A stretch of 64,000 bases of DNA, from contig WGMT01000045.1 in assembly GCA_016124945.1 (NCBI GenBank), forward strand, positions 43,596 to 107,595, read 5' to 3'. The stretch is from a bacterium (GTDB lineage: Bacteria > Chloroflexota > Anaerolineae > Caldilineales > Caldilineaceae). Positions 41,417-49,912 of the stretch are shown here, piece after piece. The translations under genes were made by a program, and so were the position numbers. Every line of letters starts with the position of its first letter. The first letter of the stretch is position 1. The notes below the pieces were generated by a model that saw only the letters and a program-made list of their open reading frames with translations, searched no databases and was not told the origin of the DNA.

Positions 41417-42565
41417 TTACTGGTACGCCAGTGATCCGTCCTCGCGCGTGAGGAAGGATCGGTGCCACGGCGCAAACCCGTATTTCTCCAACGCTTCGAT
41501 GTTGAGATCGATGCCCAGGCCCGGCGTCTCGGGGATCTCCAGGTAGCCGTCCACCAGTCTGATCGGCTCGGTGACGATGTCACGGCGGATGCCTTCGTCG
41601 TCGGGGTGGTATTCGAGGACGATGAAGTTCTGCGTACTCGCCGCAAAGTGGACGTTCACCGCTGTAGCGATAGGGCCACACGGGTTGTGCGGTGCCACCG
41701 TGGCGTAGTGCACCTCGGCCATGGCCGCGATCTTCTTCATCTCCCACAGCCCACCGGTGACGCAGATGTCGGGCTGTATGATGTCCACGGCGTGGTAGCT
41801 CAGCAGTTCGCGGAATTCGTGACGGGTGTAGAGCATCTCGCCGGTGGCGATGGGGACACGCACCTTTTCGCTCAACTTGGCCATTGCTGCATAGTTTTCG
41901 GGGCGTAGCGGCTCTTCCACAAACATGGGGTTGAAGGGGGCCACCACCTCACAAAACTGCGCCGCCCGCCCGATCTCAAACATGCGCGCATGGGGATCGA
42001 TGCCGATGTCGACACTGTCGCCCACGGCTTCGCGCACCGCCGCCACCCGCTTTTCCACGTCTTTGAGGACGGCGTTCCACGGCATCGACTGCCACCCCGG
42101 TGGGAAAACGGACGATCCCATCTTGAGCGCTGTGTAGCCGTAAGTCTCCACCAGGCGCACGGCGATGTCGGCGGCTTCCTCAGCCGTCTTGCCACCCACA
42201 CCCTGGTAGACACGCACTTTGTTGCGTGCCTTGCCCCCCACGAGCCGGTAGACGGGCAGCCCGGCGGCCTTGCCTGCAATGTCCCAGAGGGCGTGCTCGA
42301 TGCCGCTAATCGCCGCGTTAAGCACCATGCCGCCGGGGAAGCGCGAACCGGCGTACATCAAGTGCCACAGCCCCTCAATGTCACGCGGATCGCGCCCGAT
42401 CAGCCAGCCCTCGAAATCGTGGATCGCCTCCACCGTCGCCTTATCCGGTCCGCACGAGTAGGCTTCACCCACACCGTAAATGCCTTCATCCGTCCACACT
42501 TTGACGAACGGAATGTTACGACTGCCCATGTTAACGAGATGGGTATCGATCTTGGTGATCTTCAT
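41417..42565 (-). CDS. enolase-superfamily sugar-acid dehydratase, galactonate dehydratase-like
   Basis: 382 residues from the ATG at 42565 (AAAGGA upstream); the frame continues back through a fold-back element but without a start signal. Barrel motifs match D-galactonate dehydratase: IGIDPHARM (DxH), FVEEPLRPEN (Glu), IATGEMLYTRHEF (Glu), DIIQPDICVTGG and the catalytic VAPHNPCGPIA His. The tail PWHRSFLTREDGSLAYQ also resembles that family. It would dehydrate an aldonic acid to a 2-keto-3-deoxy acid. It is downstream of the second sugar ABC operon, suggesting the importer brings in its substrate. The exact sugar acid is uncertain. Confidence 0.87.
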   Translation of the reverse strand: MKITKIDTHLVNMGSRNIPFVKVWTDEGIYGVGEAYSCGPDKATVEAIHDFEGWLIGRDPRDIEGLWHLMYAGSRFPGGMVLNAAISGIEHALWDIAGKAAGLPVYRLVGGKARNKVRVYQGVGGKTAEEAADIAVRLVETYGYTALKMGSSVFPPGWQSMPWNAVLKDVEKRVAAVREAVGDSVDIGIDPHARMFEIGRAAQFCEVVAPFNPMFVEEPLRPENYAAMAKLSEKVRVPIATGEMLYTRHEFRELLSYHAVDIIQPDICVTGGLWEMKKIAAMAEVHYATVAPHNPCGPIATAVNVHFAASTQNFIVLEYHPDDEGIRRDIVTEPIRLVDGYLEIPETPGLGIDLNIEALEKYGFAPWHRSFLTREDGSLAYQ

Positions 42566-42603
42566 GGTAAATCCTTTTGTTGAGTGTTTTGGATTTGCAG
42601 AAA

Positions 42604-42685
42604 AGACGAAAGACGGTGGACGGAATACGAACGTAGAGCAGTGATCTGCACTTAACGTTCGTATTCCGTCCACCGTCTTTCGTCT
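42604..42685. repeat. perfect 31-bp hairpin
   Basis: AGACGAAAGACGGTGGACGG begins the left arm (42604-42634), which is fully complementary to 42655-42685. The 20-nt loop has its own GCAG/CTGC stem. It lies between the MalG-type and dehydratase genes of one operon. The CTTAACGTTCGT end word is also found at 62138-62149. Confidence 0.92.
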
Positions 42686-42715
42686 CTCTTCAGTTGAATC
42701 AGCCTGGCGTGCGAA

Positions 42716-43630
42716 CTACCCCTTCAAGCCTGTCGTCACGATACCCTGCACAAAGTATTTCTGCGCCACGAAGAAGAGGATGAGCGGCGGCAGGGCCACG
42801 ATCAACGACGCTGCCATGAGGATGGCCTCGCGTGGTTCGTCGCTCTCGAAGGCCGAAGCGGTGAAGTAGCGCAGGCCGATGGAAACGGTGAACTTTTCGG
42901 GCGTGTTGAGGAAGATCAGCGGCCCGATGAACTCGTTCCAGTGCTCGATGAAGGCAAAGATGGCAACTGTGGCCAACGCCGGTTTGGCCAGCGGCAGCAG
43001 GACGCTCCAAAAGATGCGCACCGAGGACGCGCCGTCGATCTTGGCGGCTTCGTCCAGATCCTTGGGGATGGTCAAGAAGAACTGGCGCAGCAGGAAGATG
43101 TAGAACGCGCCGCCGCCGAAGAACGATGGGACGATCAACGGCCAGTAGGTGTTGATCCAATCCAGGTAACGGAACATTAAGAAGGTGGGCACAATTGTCA
43201 CCTGCCAGGGCAACATCATTGTACCAAGCACCACCAGGAACAGCATGTCGCGCCCCGGGAAGCGGAAGCGGCTAAAGCCATAGGCTACCGCCGATGCCGA
43301 CAAGATCTGCCCTATCATCGCAAACGCCGTGATGTAGGCGGTGTTGAGGATGAAGCGCCAGAACGGTGCAATGCGGAAGACGTCGGCATAGTTGGCCCAG
43401 CGCGGTTCGTTGGGCAGGAGCGTTGGCGGGAACTGAAAGATTTCGGTAATTGGTTTCAGTGAACTGCCTATCGTCCACAAAAAGGGCAGCGCAAACAGAA
43501 TGCCGACGACGGTTGCCACCGTGTAGACGAAGACGTTCGTCAGGAGTTTGGGCCAGTTTACGGATTTTGTGGTCTGTGGTTGCGTCCGCGATGGAAGCAC
43601 CGCGGGCGCGCGTTGTGGCGTCGTGGCCAT
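42716..43630 (-). CDS. sugar ABC transporter permease, MalG type (second system)
   Basis: 304 residues from the ATG at 43630, preceded by AAGGAGATTGGC; the longer frame is out of context sequence from the MalF gene. Six membrane segments after a Ser/Pro/Thr N-terminus. The EAA loop is LDEAAKIDGASSVRIFWSVLLP, and the C-terminus is YFVQGIVTTGLKG. It is paired with the MalF-type gene 10 bp upstream and the binding protein beyond. Confidence 0.95.
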   Translation of the reverse strand: MATTPQRAPAVLPSRTQPQTTKSVNWPKLLTNVFVYTVATVVGILFALPFLWTIGSSLKPITEIFQFPPTLLPNEPRWANYADVFRIAPFWRFILNTAYITAFAMIGQILSASAVAYGFSRFRFPGRDMLFLVVLGTMMLPWQVTIVPTFLMFRYLDWINTYWPLIVPSFFGGGAFYIFLLRQFFLTIPKDLDEAAKIDGASSVRIFWSVLLPLAKPALATVAIFAFIEHWNEFIGPLIFLNTPEKFTVSIGLRYFTASAFESDEPREAILMAASLIVALPPLILFFVAQKYFVQGIVTTGLKG

Positions 43631-43640
43631 GCCAATCTCC

Positions 43641-44567
43641 TTAACTGAACTCGTAGTAGACCCAGCGGTTCGAGAGCTTGATCTGAATGAACGAGAGAAT
43701 AAAGATGATGATAAAGAAGATCCACGCCAGCGCCGAGGCATAGCCCATCTGGAAGTAGCTAAACGCGTTGTAGTAGAGATGGAGCATGTAGAACCAGGTG
43801 GCGTAGTTGGGGCCGCCTTCGGTGGCAATGTAGGCTACCGAGAAGACGCTAAAGCTACCAATCACGCCTAAAATCACGTTGAAGAAGATCACCGGTGAGA
43901 TCAACGGCAAGGTGATGTTGAAGAAGCGTTGGATGGCGTTGGCCCCGTCAATTTCGGCGGATTCAAAGAGTTCCTTGGGCACGCCTTGCAAGCCGGCCAG
44001 GAAGATGATCATGCGTCCGCCGCCAATACTGGCCCACAGCCCAACCATAATCAGCGCCGGGATGGCCCAGTCGCGGTCGGTCAACCAACCGGGGCCCTGG
44101 ATTCCCACCTGGTAGAGCATGGTGTTGACAAGCCCTACCTGCGGCTGGAGCAGCCAACGCCAGAGGATGGCAAGCGCCACCACAGGGGTCAACGAAGGGA
44201 GATAGTAGAGCGCCCGGTAGAAAGCACGGCCTTTAATATTCTGGTTGAGCAAAACGGCCGCCGCAAGTGAGAGCGAAACGCCCAAAACCACCAACGCAAC
44301 CGAGTAGTAAACTGTGCGCCATAGCGACGGCCAGAATTGCTTGTCTACGAAAAAAGCCTGGCGATAGTTCTCCAAGCCAATCCATTCTGGTGTGCCGGCA
44401 ATCTTATACTCAGTTAAGCTCAAATAGGCCGAAGCGATGATAGGCCCCAACGAAAAGATCAGAAATCCGATCACCCAGGGCGAAATCCACAGATAACCTT
44501 CAATCGCCTCGCGTCGTTGAAGGGGAGAACCGAGCCATCCCCGGCGGGTCGCTTTTACTGTGCTCAT
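43641..44567 (-). CDS. sugar ABC transporter permease, MalF type (second system)
   Basis: 308 residues, ATG with GAGGACG upstream. Six membrane segments are present (GYLWISPWVIGFLIFSLGP first), with FWPSLWRTVYYSVAL and an EAA loop LFESAEIDGANAIQRFFNITLP. The C-terminus (IQIKLSNRWVYYEFS) is similar in design to the first system but clearly diverged in sequence, so the two importers are separate, not a recent duplication. Confidence 0.95.
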   Translation of the reverse strand: MSTVKATRRGWLGSPLQRREAIEGYLWISPWVIGFLIFSLGPIIASAYLSLTEYKIAGTPEWIGLENYRQAFFVDKQFWPSLWRTVYYSVALVVLGVSLSLAAAVLLNQNIKGRAFYRALYYLPSLTPVVALAILWRWLLQPQVGLVNTMLYQVGIQGPGWLTDRDWAIPALIMVGLWASIGGGRMIIFLAGLQGVPKELFESAEIDGANAIQRFFNITLPLISPVIFFNVILGVIGSFSVFSVAYIATEGGPNYATWFYMLHLYYNAFSYFQMGYASALAWIFFIIIFILSFIQIKLSNRWVYYEFS

Positions 44568-44605
44568 GAAAACGTCCTCTCAACCTGGTGCAACAGAATA
44601 GCGCG

Positions 44606-44661
44606 ATACGGTGGAAAGATGACGACCGCCAGGCTCGGCGGTCGTCATCTTTCCACCGTAT
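44606..44661. repeat. perfect 25-bp hairpin with 6-nt loop
   Basis: 44606-44630 is fully complementary to 44637-44661 (ATACGGTGGAAAGATGACGA begins the left arm). It lies between the binding-protein and MalF genes of the second sugar operon, the same position as the fold-back at 39254-39391 in the first operon, and may set the ratio of binding protein to permease. Confidence 0.93.
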
Positions 44662-44668
44662 ACCGATG

Positions 44669-46027
44669 TTACGGGCGCGGCTTGTCCAGCACGTCCTGAA
44701 CGGCGACGGCGATGGTTTCCATGTAGGCGTCGTTTGGCTCTTCTGTGCCTGCCCACAGCGGTTGGCACATCTGCTGCAGGACACTCTCTGCCTCGGCCTG
44801 GCGCCAGTTGCCCACCACACGAGCCGACTGTGCATTGTCCATCAGTTCCTTAAAGACCTGGCGGAAGGGGAATTGCAGCAGACGTTCGTCGCCGTAGACA
44901 TCGGGGCGACCGCCGATGGTGCCGCCGATGATGCCCAACTGCACGCCACTTTCGTGGTTGCACAGGTATTCCACCCACTTGAAGGCCTCGGCAGGATTTT
45001 CGGAGGCAGAGGTGACACAGAAGGCATCAACCTCGTAGTCCGACCCGCCGACGCCGGCCGGGCCCTTGGCGTTGCCGACGGCCATCCAGTCGAAGGTATC
45101 GCCGATGGCGGCGTCTGCTACTGAACGGAAGGTGCCGGCCTGATTCATGCCCAGCGTGCCTGCGATCCACATTTCGTTCACTGTGCCCAGGATCTGGTCG
45201 GGTTTCGGCGCCACATTGTGGACGTTGAACATGTCCCAACTGTACTGTACGGCCTGGCGTGCTGGATCTTCCATGAGCAAGAATTGGGTGCCGTCTTCGT
45301 TGAGCAACTGGCCACCATAGGCGCGGGTGGTACAGAGCAGCGCCTTCCAGGCGTTTTCGAAGCCACCGGGCAGGTAGCCGTAGCGGGTGACACGGTCGCC
45401 TTCGGTCTTTTGCAGTGCCATAGCAACTTCGATCTGATCGTCCAACGTCCAATCGGCCGTGGGGACGTCGAGGCCAACTTCTTCGAAGGCGCTGGCGTTG
45501 TAGTAGGTGACAGCCCAACCTGGGTGCGCCTTGAACGGCAGACCCAACAGATTGCCTTCCATGGTGATGGCATTGAGGCAGCCTTCGTACCAGCCGCTCA
45601 GGTCGACACCTGCGGATTGGGCCAGTTCGTCAATGGGGGCGATGGTGCCCTGTGCCCACTGGAAGTAGATGGTTGCCCCACCCAGCGCGCTCCACATGGC
45701 GTCGCCCAGGGTGCCGCCCGCCAACATGGTAGAGACCTTGGTCTGAAATTCAGCGCCGGGGAAGGATTCGCGTACGATTTCGATGTTCGGGTTTTCCTCC
45801 ATGAACTTAGGCATCATCATGTCGTAGAGGGTGTCCTCTTGTTGACCGATGCGGGCATGGAAGCGGACGGTAACTTTTTCGGCAGAGGGGGCGGCATCGC
45901 CGCTTCCTGAAGTATCGGTTGACGGTGCGGCGCCAGGTGCAGCACAGGCGGCCAGGGTTAGCCCCATCGCGCCAAACGCCGTCGTACGCAGAAAATCACG
46001 TCGACTTAACGATCGTCCTGTAGTCAT
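44669..46027 (-). CDS. sugar ABC transporter binding lipoprotein (second system)
   Basis: 452 residues, ATG preceded by AAAGGAGAGAAAACAGC. A Tat plus lipobox signal is present (SRRDFLRTTAFG, then LTLAAC with Cys at about 28). The mature sequence is a family 1 solute-binding protein (VTVRFHARIGQQEDTLYDMM; NPNIEIVRESFPG; GLPFKAHPGW; LGMNQAGTFR). Ligand is unknown; the downstream galactonate-dehydratase-like gene suggests a sugar acid or a sugar that gives one. First gene of the operon, with its promoter in the 329-bp region upstream. Confidence 0.92.
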   Translation of the reverse strand: MTTGRSLSRRDFLRTTAFGAMGLTLAACAAPGAAPSTDTSGSGDAAPSAEKVTVRFHARIGQQEDTLYDMMMPKFMEENPNIEIVRESFPGAEFQTKVSTMLAGGTLGDAMWSALGGATIYFQWAQGTIAPIDELAQSAGVDLSGWYEGCLNAITMEGNLLGLPFKAHPGWAVTYYNASAFEEVGLDVPTADWTLDDQIEVAMALQKTEGDRVTRYGYLPGGFENAWKALLCTTRAYGGQLLNEDGTQFLLMEDPARQAVQYSWDMFNVHNVAPKPDQILGTVNEMWIAGTLGMNQAGTFRSVADAAIGDTFDWMAVGNAKGPAGVGGSDYEVDAFCVTSASENPAEAFKWVEYLCNHESGVQLGIIGGTIGGRPDVYGDERLLQFPFRQVFKELMDNAQSARVVGNWRQAEAESVLQQMCQPLWAGTEEPNDAYMETIAVAVQDVLDKPRP

Positions 46028-46356
46028 GCTGTTTTCTCTCCTTTAATTGAAGTGAGGCTGATACCCGGAAACAAAAACTGATACTACACTGATCCTACGT
46101 AGTGACATGCCAAGAAACAACAATATGACAGGCGGAATGGGGGACCGCCATGACATCAGAGAAGCCGTGACATCAGAGAAGCCGTGACATCAGGGAAAGC
46201 GTATGCAGTTTGTGTTCAGTCGGGAAAATTGTGGAAGCCGCCGAAAAAAGCAACGGGCGTCTCGGCGTTCACTTTGAAAAATTACCATGCCTTACGGCTC
46301 ATGTCAACTTGGGTATACTTTTGTCTGGTGGTCAAACCAATATTAGGGACGAAGAT
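46028..46356. other. 329-bp upstream region with promoter and 17-bp tandem repeat
   Basis: No gene. A minus-strand promoter candidate TTGACA-17-TAATTT is at 46279-46307. Three copies of TGACATCAGAGAAGCCG (46151-46201, the third with two changes) lie inside the predicted leader, echoing the tandem array in the leader of the first sugar operon. The remaining sequence shows nothing clear. Confidence 0.6.
46279..46307 (-). promoter_or_regulatory. candidate promoter for second sugar ABC operon
   Basis: Minus-strand TTGACA (46302-46307), 17-bp spacer, TAATTT (46279-46284). Perfect -35, moderate -10. The leader would be about 245 nt. Confidence 0.45.
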
Positions 46357-49317
46357 CTACGCCTGGTTGCCCATACGCAGGGCTACGAAAATGCGCTGGT
46401 AGAGCGCCGTCGAGAGGACAACCAACTCCAGCAGGATCATGGCGCCAGCAAAGAAAAGCACCAGTGGCAGGATCTCGTTGTGGGCCACCACCGGCAGCAG
46501 TGGCGGCAACGGCATCGGGCCATCCCCGGAGACACGGAAGAGGGGGACAAAGAGTTCGGCGGCAAAAGAGCCAATGATCACACCGGCAATCGCGCCGTAA
46601 GCCGTCAAAGTCGTATACTCTAGCATCACTTGCACCATGAGGGTACGCCGCGGCATCCCCACCGCACGCAGGACTGAGAACTGGAATAGCCGTTCGTGTA
46701 GCGATGCGTAGCTGTAGGTGAGCAAACCCAATGCCGCCATTAGCGCCGACATGAGGAAGCTCACCGACAGCGTGCCGAAAACGCCCACACGCTCCATTTG
46801 CGCCTGTTCAACCGTTACCGTGGCCGAAACATTGGCGGCGCGAATTACACCTACCCCCGTCTGCTTAGGGATCGCCGCTAGCACTGCGTCACTGTCGGTG
46901 CCCGGTGCCAAATCAAGCCAGATGTTGTGTGGCATGGTGATGCCAAAGAACGAAAAGAGAAAGTCGAGATTGCCTACGATGGTCACTTGATCATCGTAAA
47001 TGGTGGGGAAGTAGGTGTAGACGCCTGCAACTGTGAAATTACTCGTGACGCTGACGCCTGCATCAGTGATCACGAGGATCGTCAACTGATCGCCGATTTG
47101 GAGCACGTTCTCTTCGAGAAAACGTTGTGACACCAGCACCGCATCCGACGACGAGGCCAATCGGTTCATCAGCCCGCCCAATGATTCAGCGCTAAAATCA
47201 GGACGGAACCAGGCCGCGCTGGAAAAGTCGGTGCGGTCGATACCCAAAAAGCGCCCGCGCACACGTCCATTCGGCAGACGGATCTCAGCGTTGTAGTCGC
47301 CCACCCGGGTGGCATTGGCGACACCGGGCACTGCCTCGTATTCGCCCACAGGTGGAATCCACTCCGCCCCCGTTGTGCCACCGCTCAAGGCAATGACTTC
47401 GGAAAATGGTTCAAACGCGAGATCGGCGCCGGCGCGGTAGTAGATCCGATCCACGAGCCACTGATCGAGACTAGCCGCCATGGAAAATGTGTAGACGCCC
47501 AGCGCCAACGACACGATCACCAGCAACAACGGGTTGATGTAGGTGTGGCTTTGCCGTCCTAATTGGCGTAAGGCCAGGTGGATCGGCAGCCACGGTGAGC
47601 GATTGGCGATCCAATCGAGCAGACGCATTGCCAACGGGAAAGGACGCATGGCAATGAGCGACAGGCTGACGATAAAGAGCGCCGGCACCAGGATCAGCAG
47701 CGGATCTTTGTAGAGATCTTCGGGCCGGTCGCGCACCAACATACCCAGCGATCCTTGAGACGCAAGCTGATCGTAGGCATAGGCGGTGGGCACCACCAGC
47801 AGCAGATCGAGGTAGTAGCGATACCAGAATGGTCCTTGCTGAGGACGGCTGTGTTCGCGCGATTGTGTTGCCACGCTCTGTCCACTGGCGAGCGCCGCCG
47901 CCCACAACCGCGCCGCCAGGACGATGCCAAGCGTCAGTGCAATCAATTGCCAGTTGAAACCGTCCAGCGACACAGGCAGCGGATCACGCGGCAAAAATGA
48001 GAGAAAACTAGCGGTGTAGCCCATCAACCGCGCCAACAGCATCCCAAAACCGATGCCCAACGGCAGCCCAATCGCAAAGAGGATCAGTGCTTCGGCCAGC
48101 GTAAAGTTGAGCACCGTGAGCCGCCCCATGCCGCGGCTGACCATGATGGCGATCTCGCGCCGCTGCCAGTAGGCGATCACGGCCGACGTCAGCACCAGGA
48201 AGTAGAGCAGAAAGCCCAATCCCGGCACGTTGAAGCCCAACAGCAGCGTGGTCAATGTGGTTTGGCGATCCACGAAACTGGCCAACGGCAGTGCAGGTGT
48301 GGTCAATCGTGCATCCGGCAGGAAGCGGTTGATAAAGAGCCCGGCGCGCTCGAAGCCGGTGACATAGTCTCGTCCTTCGGAGGGGCGGGCTTCTGTCTCA
48401 TCTAGCACCACGCGCCAGGTGACGGAGCGCACCGGGACATCGGTTACCGGTTCGATGCTGGTGAGGTAGTCTTGTCGGCGCACAATCAACTTGTCGGCCA
48501 ACGCCGAATCGGGGTCACTCATCCAGAACGGATCATCAGCGTCGGTTGCGCGCCAGATGCCGACGATACGAATGGGCAGGGCATTCTCACCCACCTGAAG
48601 CGTATGTGTTTCGCCTACCTGCATACCGGTGCTGTCTGCCCAATTGGTGTAGATCCACACATCCAGCGCTTGCGTCGACACGCCGTCAGCGTCAAAAGCC
48701 GCGCCGTCGAGGATAGTCATGTGCTGCGCTATGTCTTGAATGTAAAGCAAATTGGTGTTGCGCGAGGAATTGCTGTTGCCGCTTGCGCCTGTGTTGGGGT
48801 TAACGACCTTGACGATGTCACTGTTCAGTTGTAGCGCACGCTCCCGCTGTGGCAGCCCCACTGCATCACTTACTGTATCGGCCACCCGCTGTCCTAGTGC
48901 TTCGGCGCGTTCCAGGCTCAACGGCACCGCCGCCGAATGGACGGTAAAGACACGCGCGGAGAAAGGTGGCCGCCCGGTAATGCGTGTGTACTCGGCCAGT
49001 TCCTGGCGCATAACGACCAGATCAACGGCTTGTGAGAAGAAGCCGGCACTGGTCACCAGCCCCACGGCAAGCACAATGCCGATCAGGGCCAACAGTGTGA
49101 GGCCCAATTGGTGACGCAGCCTGCGCAACGACAGACCGATCAGCCCCCTTGTACGGTTGAAAGAGCGTATGACGGGATTGGCACGGCGAACTGGTTGCGT
49201 CGCCACAACAGCCGAAGGGCGCTGTCGGCTGGTTGCGCTGTACCTGTCTGATGCATCTGTATCGTCTGTTGCTGGTGGAACAGTGGGTGCAAACGTTCGC
49301 TTCGAGTCAATAGACAC
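46357..49317 (-). CDS. large FtsX-type ABC transporter permease
   Basis: 986 residues. After a charged, Ser/Thr-rich cytoplasmic tail (1-60), a first membrane helix (LGLTLLALIGIVLAVGLVTSAGFFS) leads to a large outside domain (90-350), then a block of three helices (VPGLGFLLYFLVLTSAVIAY, LILFAIGLPLGIGFGMLLARL), more helices around 450-600, a second outside domain, and a final block (LSVSFLMSALMAALGLLTY; ILPLVLFFAGAMILLELVV). This is the two-FtsX-domain architecture of MacB/LolC-like permeases that move lipids, peptides or drive surface processes. No ATPase gene lies on either side, which is unusual. Confidence 0.88.
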   Translation of the reverse strand: MSIDSKRTFAPTVPPATDDTDASDRYSATSRQRPSAVVATQPVRRANPVIRSFNRTRGLIGLSLRRLRHQLGLTLLALIGIVLAVGLVTSAGFFSQAVDLVVMRQELAEYTRITGRPPFSARVFTVHSAAVPLSLERAEALGQRVADTVSDAVGLPQRERALQLNSDIVKVVNPNTGASGNSNSSRNTNLLYIQDIAQHMTILDGAAFDADGVSTQALDVWIYTNWADSTGMQVGETHTLQVGENALPIRIVGIWRATDADDPFWMSDPDSALADKLIVRRQDYLTSIEPVTDVPVRSVTWRVVLDETEARPSEGRDYVTGFERAGLFINRFLPDARLTTPALPLASFVDRQTTLTTLLLGFNVPGLGFLLYFLVLTSAVIAYWQRREIAIMVSRGMGRLTVLNFTLAEALILFAIGLPLGIGFGMLLARLMGYTASFLSFLPRDPLPVSLDGFNWQLIALTLGIVLAARLWAAALASGQSVATQSREHSRPQQGPFWYRYYLDLLLVVPTAYAYDQLASQGSLGMLVRDRPEDLYKDPLLILVPALFIVSLSLIAMRPFPLAMRLLDWIANRSPWLPIHLALRQLGRQSHTYINPLLLVIVSLALGVYTFSMAASLDQWLVDRIYYRAGADLAFEPFSEVIALSGGTTGAEWIPPVGEYEAVPGVANATRVGDYNAEIRLPNGRVRGRFLGIDRTDFSSAAWFRPDFSAESLGGLMNRLASSSDAVLVSQRFLEENVLQIGDQLTILVITDAGVSVTSNFTVAGVYTYFPTIYDDQVTIVGNLDFLFSFFGITMPHNIWLDLAPGTDSDAVLAAIPKQTGVGVIRAANVSATVTVEQAQMERVGVFGTLSVSFLMSALMAALGLLTYSYASLHERLFQFSVLRAVGMPRRTLMVQVMLEYTTLTAYGAIAGVIIGSFAAELFVPLFRVSGDGPMPLPPLLPVVAHNEILPLVLFFAGAMILLELVVLSTALYQRIFVALRMGNQA

Positions 49318-49912
49318 GGGCTATCTCAAAGGGGTGAAATGGTAGGAATCAAACAGCAAATGCAACCGTGGGAAGTTGTCCTGTGTAGAAGATGCGGGCA
49401 AGCTGCTTGATCGGCACTTTATCATACTACACTGCCACACTATATCACACTCTGTGGCCCTACCCAACCTAAGGTTAACTGTACATTCTGTTTTGACACG
49501 CGCCTAGACCTGTCATATACTCGATGAGCAAGACAGATTGACAAGCTGAGATTTTCCCACTAGATTCAACAATCAATGCGGCCACGACCTCAGCCCTGCC
49601 GATTCCCAATGTAATCTGTTCTTGCTCCCCCCGAATATTTTGTTCACAACTTCATAGCGCGTTCCATTCAACTTATTTATGTTAAATTAAGTTGTCACCC
49701 GATTCCGATGTTGCCCGATCTGGCTGGAAAGGAAGCTGCTCCCCACCAAATAGTAGCCCAATGGCTTGCCTTAACGCTTTCTACTGCGTTCGGCTTATTT
49801 CAGGCACGTATTAACCATCGTGTGCGAAAAAAGTCGTGCGCTTAAACAATCGTGTGTTTAAACAATGGTGTTGTTTTCGTAGTCCCAACAGACTTTCAAT
49901 GGAGGAAAGCTT
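49318..49912. other. 595-bp region with long leader of the peptide ABC operon
   Basis: No gene. A consensus promoter lies at 49493-49521, leaving about 390 nt of leader before the binding-protein start. An inverted repeat CAACTTA/TAAGTTG (49669-49694) and a duplicated TAAACAATSGTGT word (49843-49872) lie in the leader. No known riboswitch core was recognised. Confidence 0.6.
49493..49521 (+). promoter_or_regulatory. consensus promoter upstream of peptide ABC operon
   Basis: TTGACA, 17-bp spacer, TATACT, the same boxes as the ccmE promoter. The distance to the first gene is unusually long, so either a long regulated leader or an unannotated small RNA is expected. Confidence 0.75.

Noticed and set aside
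43631..43828. 66-residue extension of the second MalG-type permease
   Set aside because: It overlaps the MalF-type gene and lacks a ribosome site; the start at 43630 has AAGGAG.
46184..46623. small plus-strand frames upstream of the second sugar operon
   Set aside because: They run through tandem repeats and the FtsX gene's complementary strand; no ribosome site or domain.
49322..49912. known riboswitch before the peptide importer
   Set aside because: No conserved core of a familiar riboswitch class could be recognised by eye.
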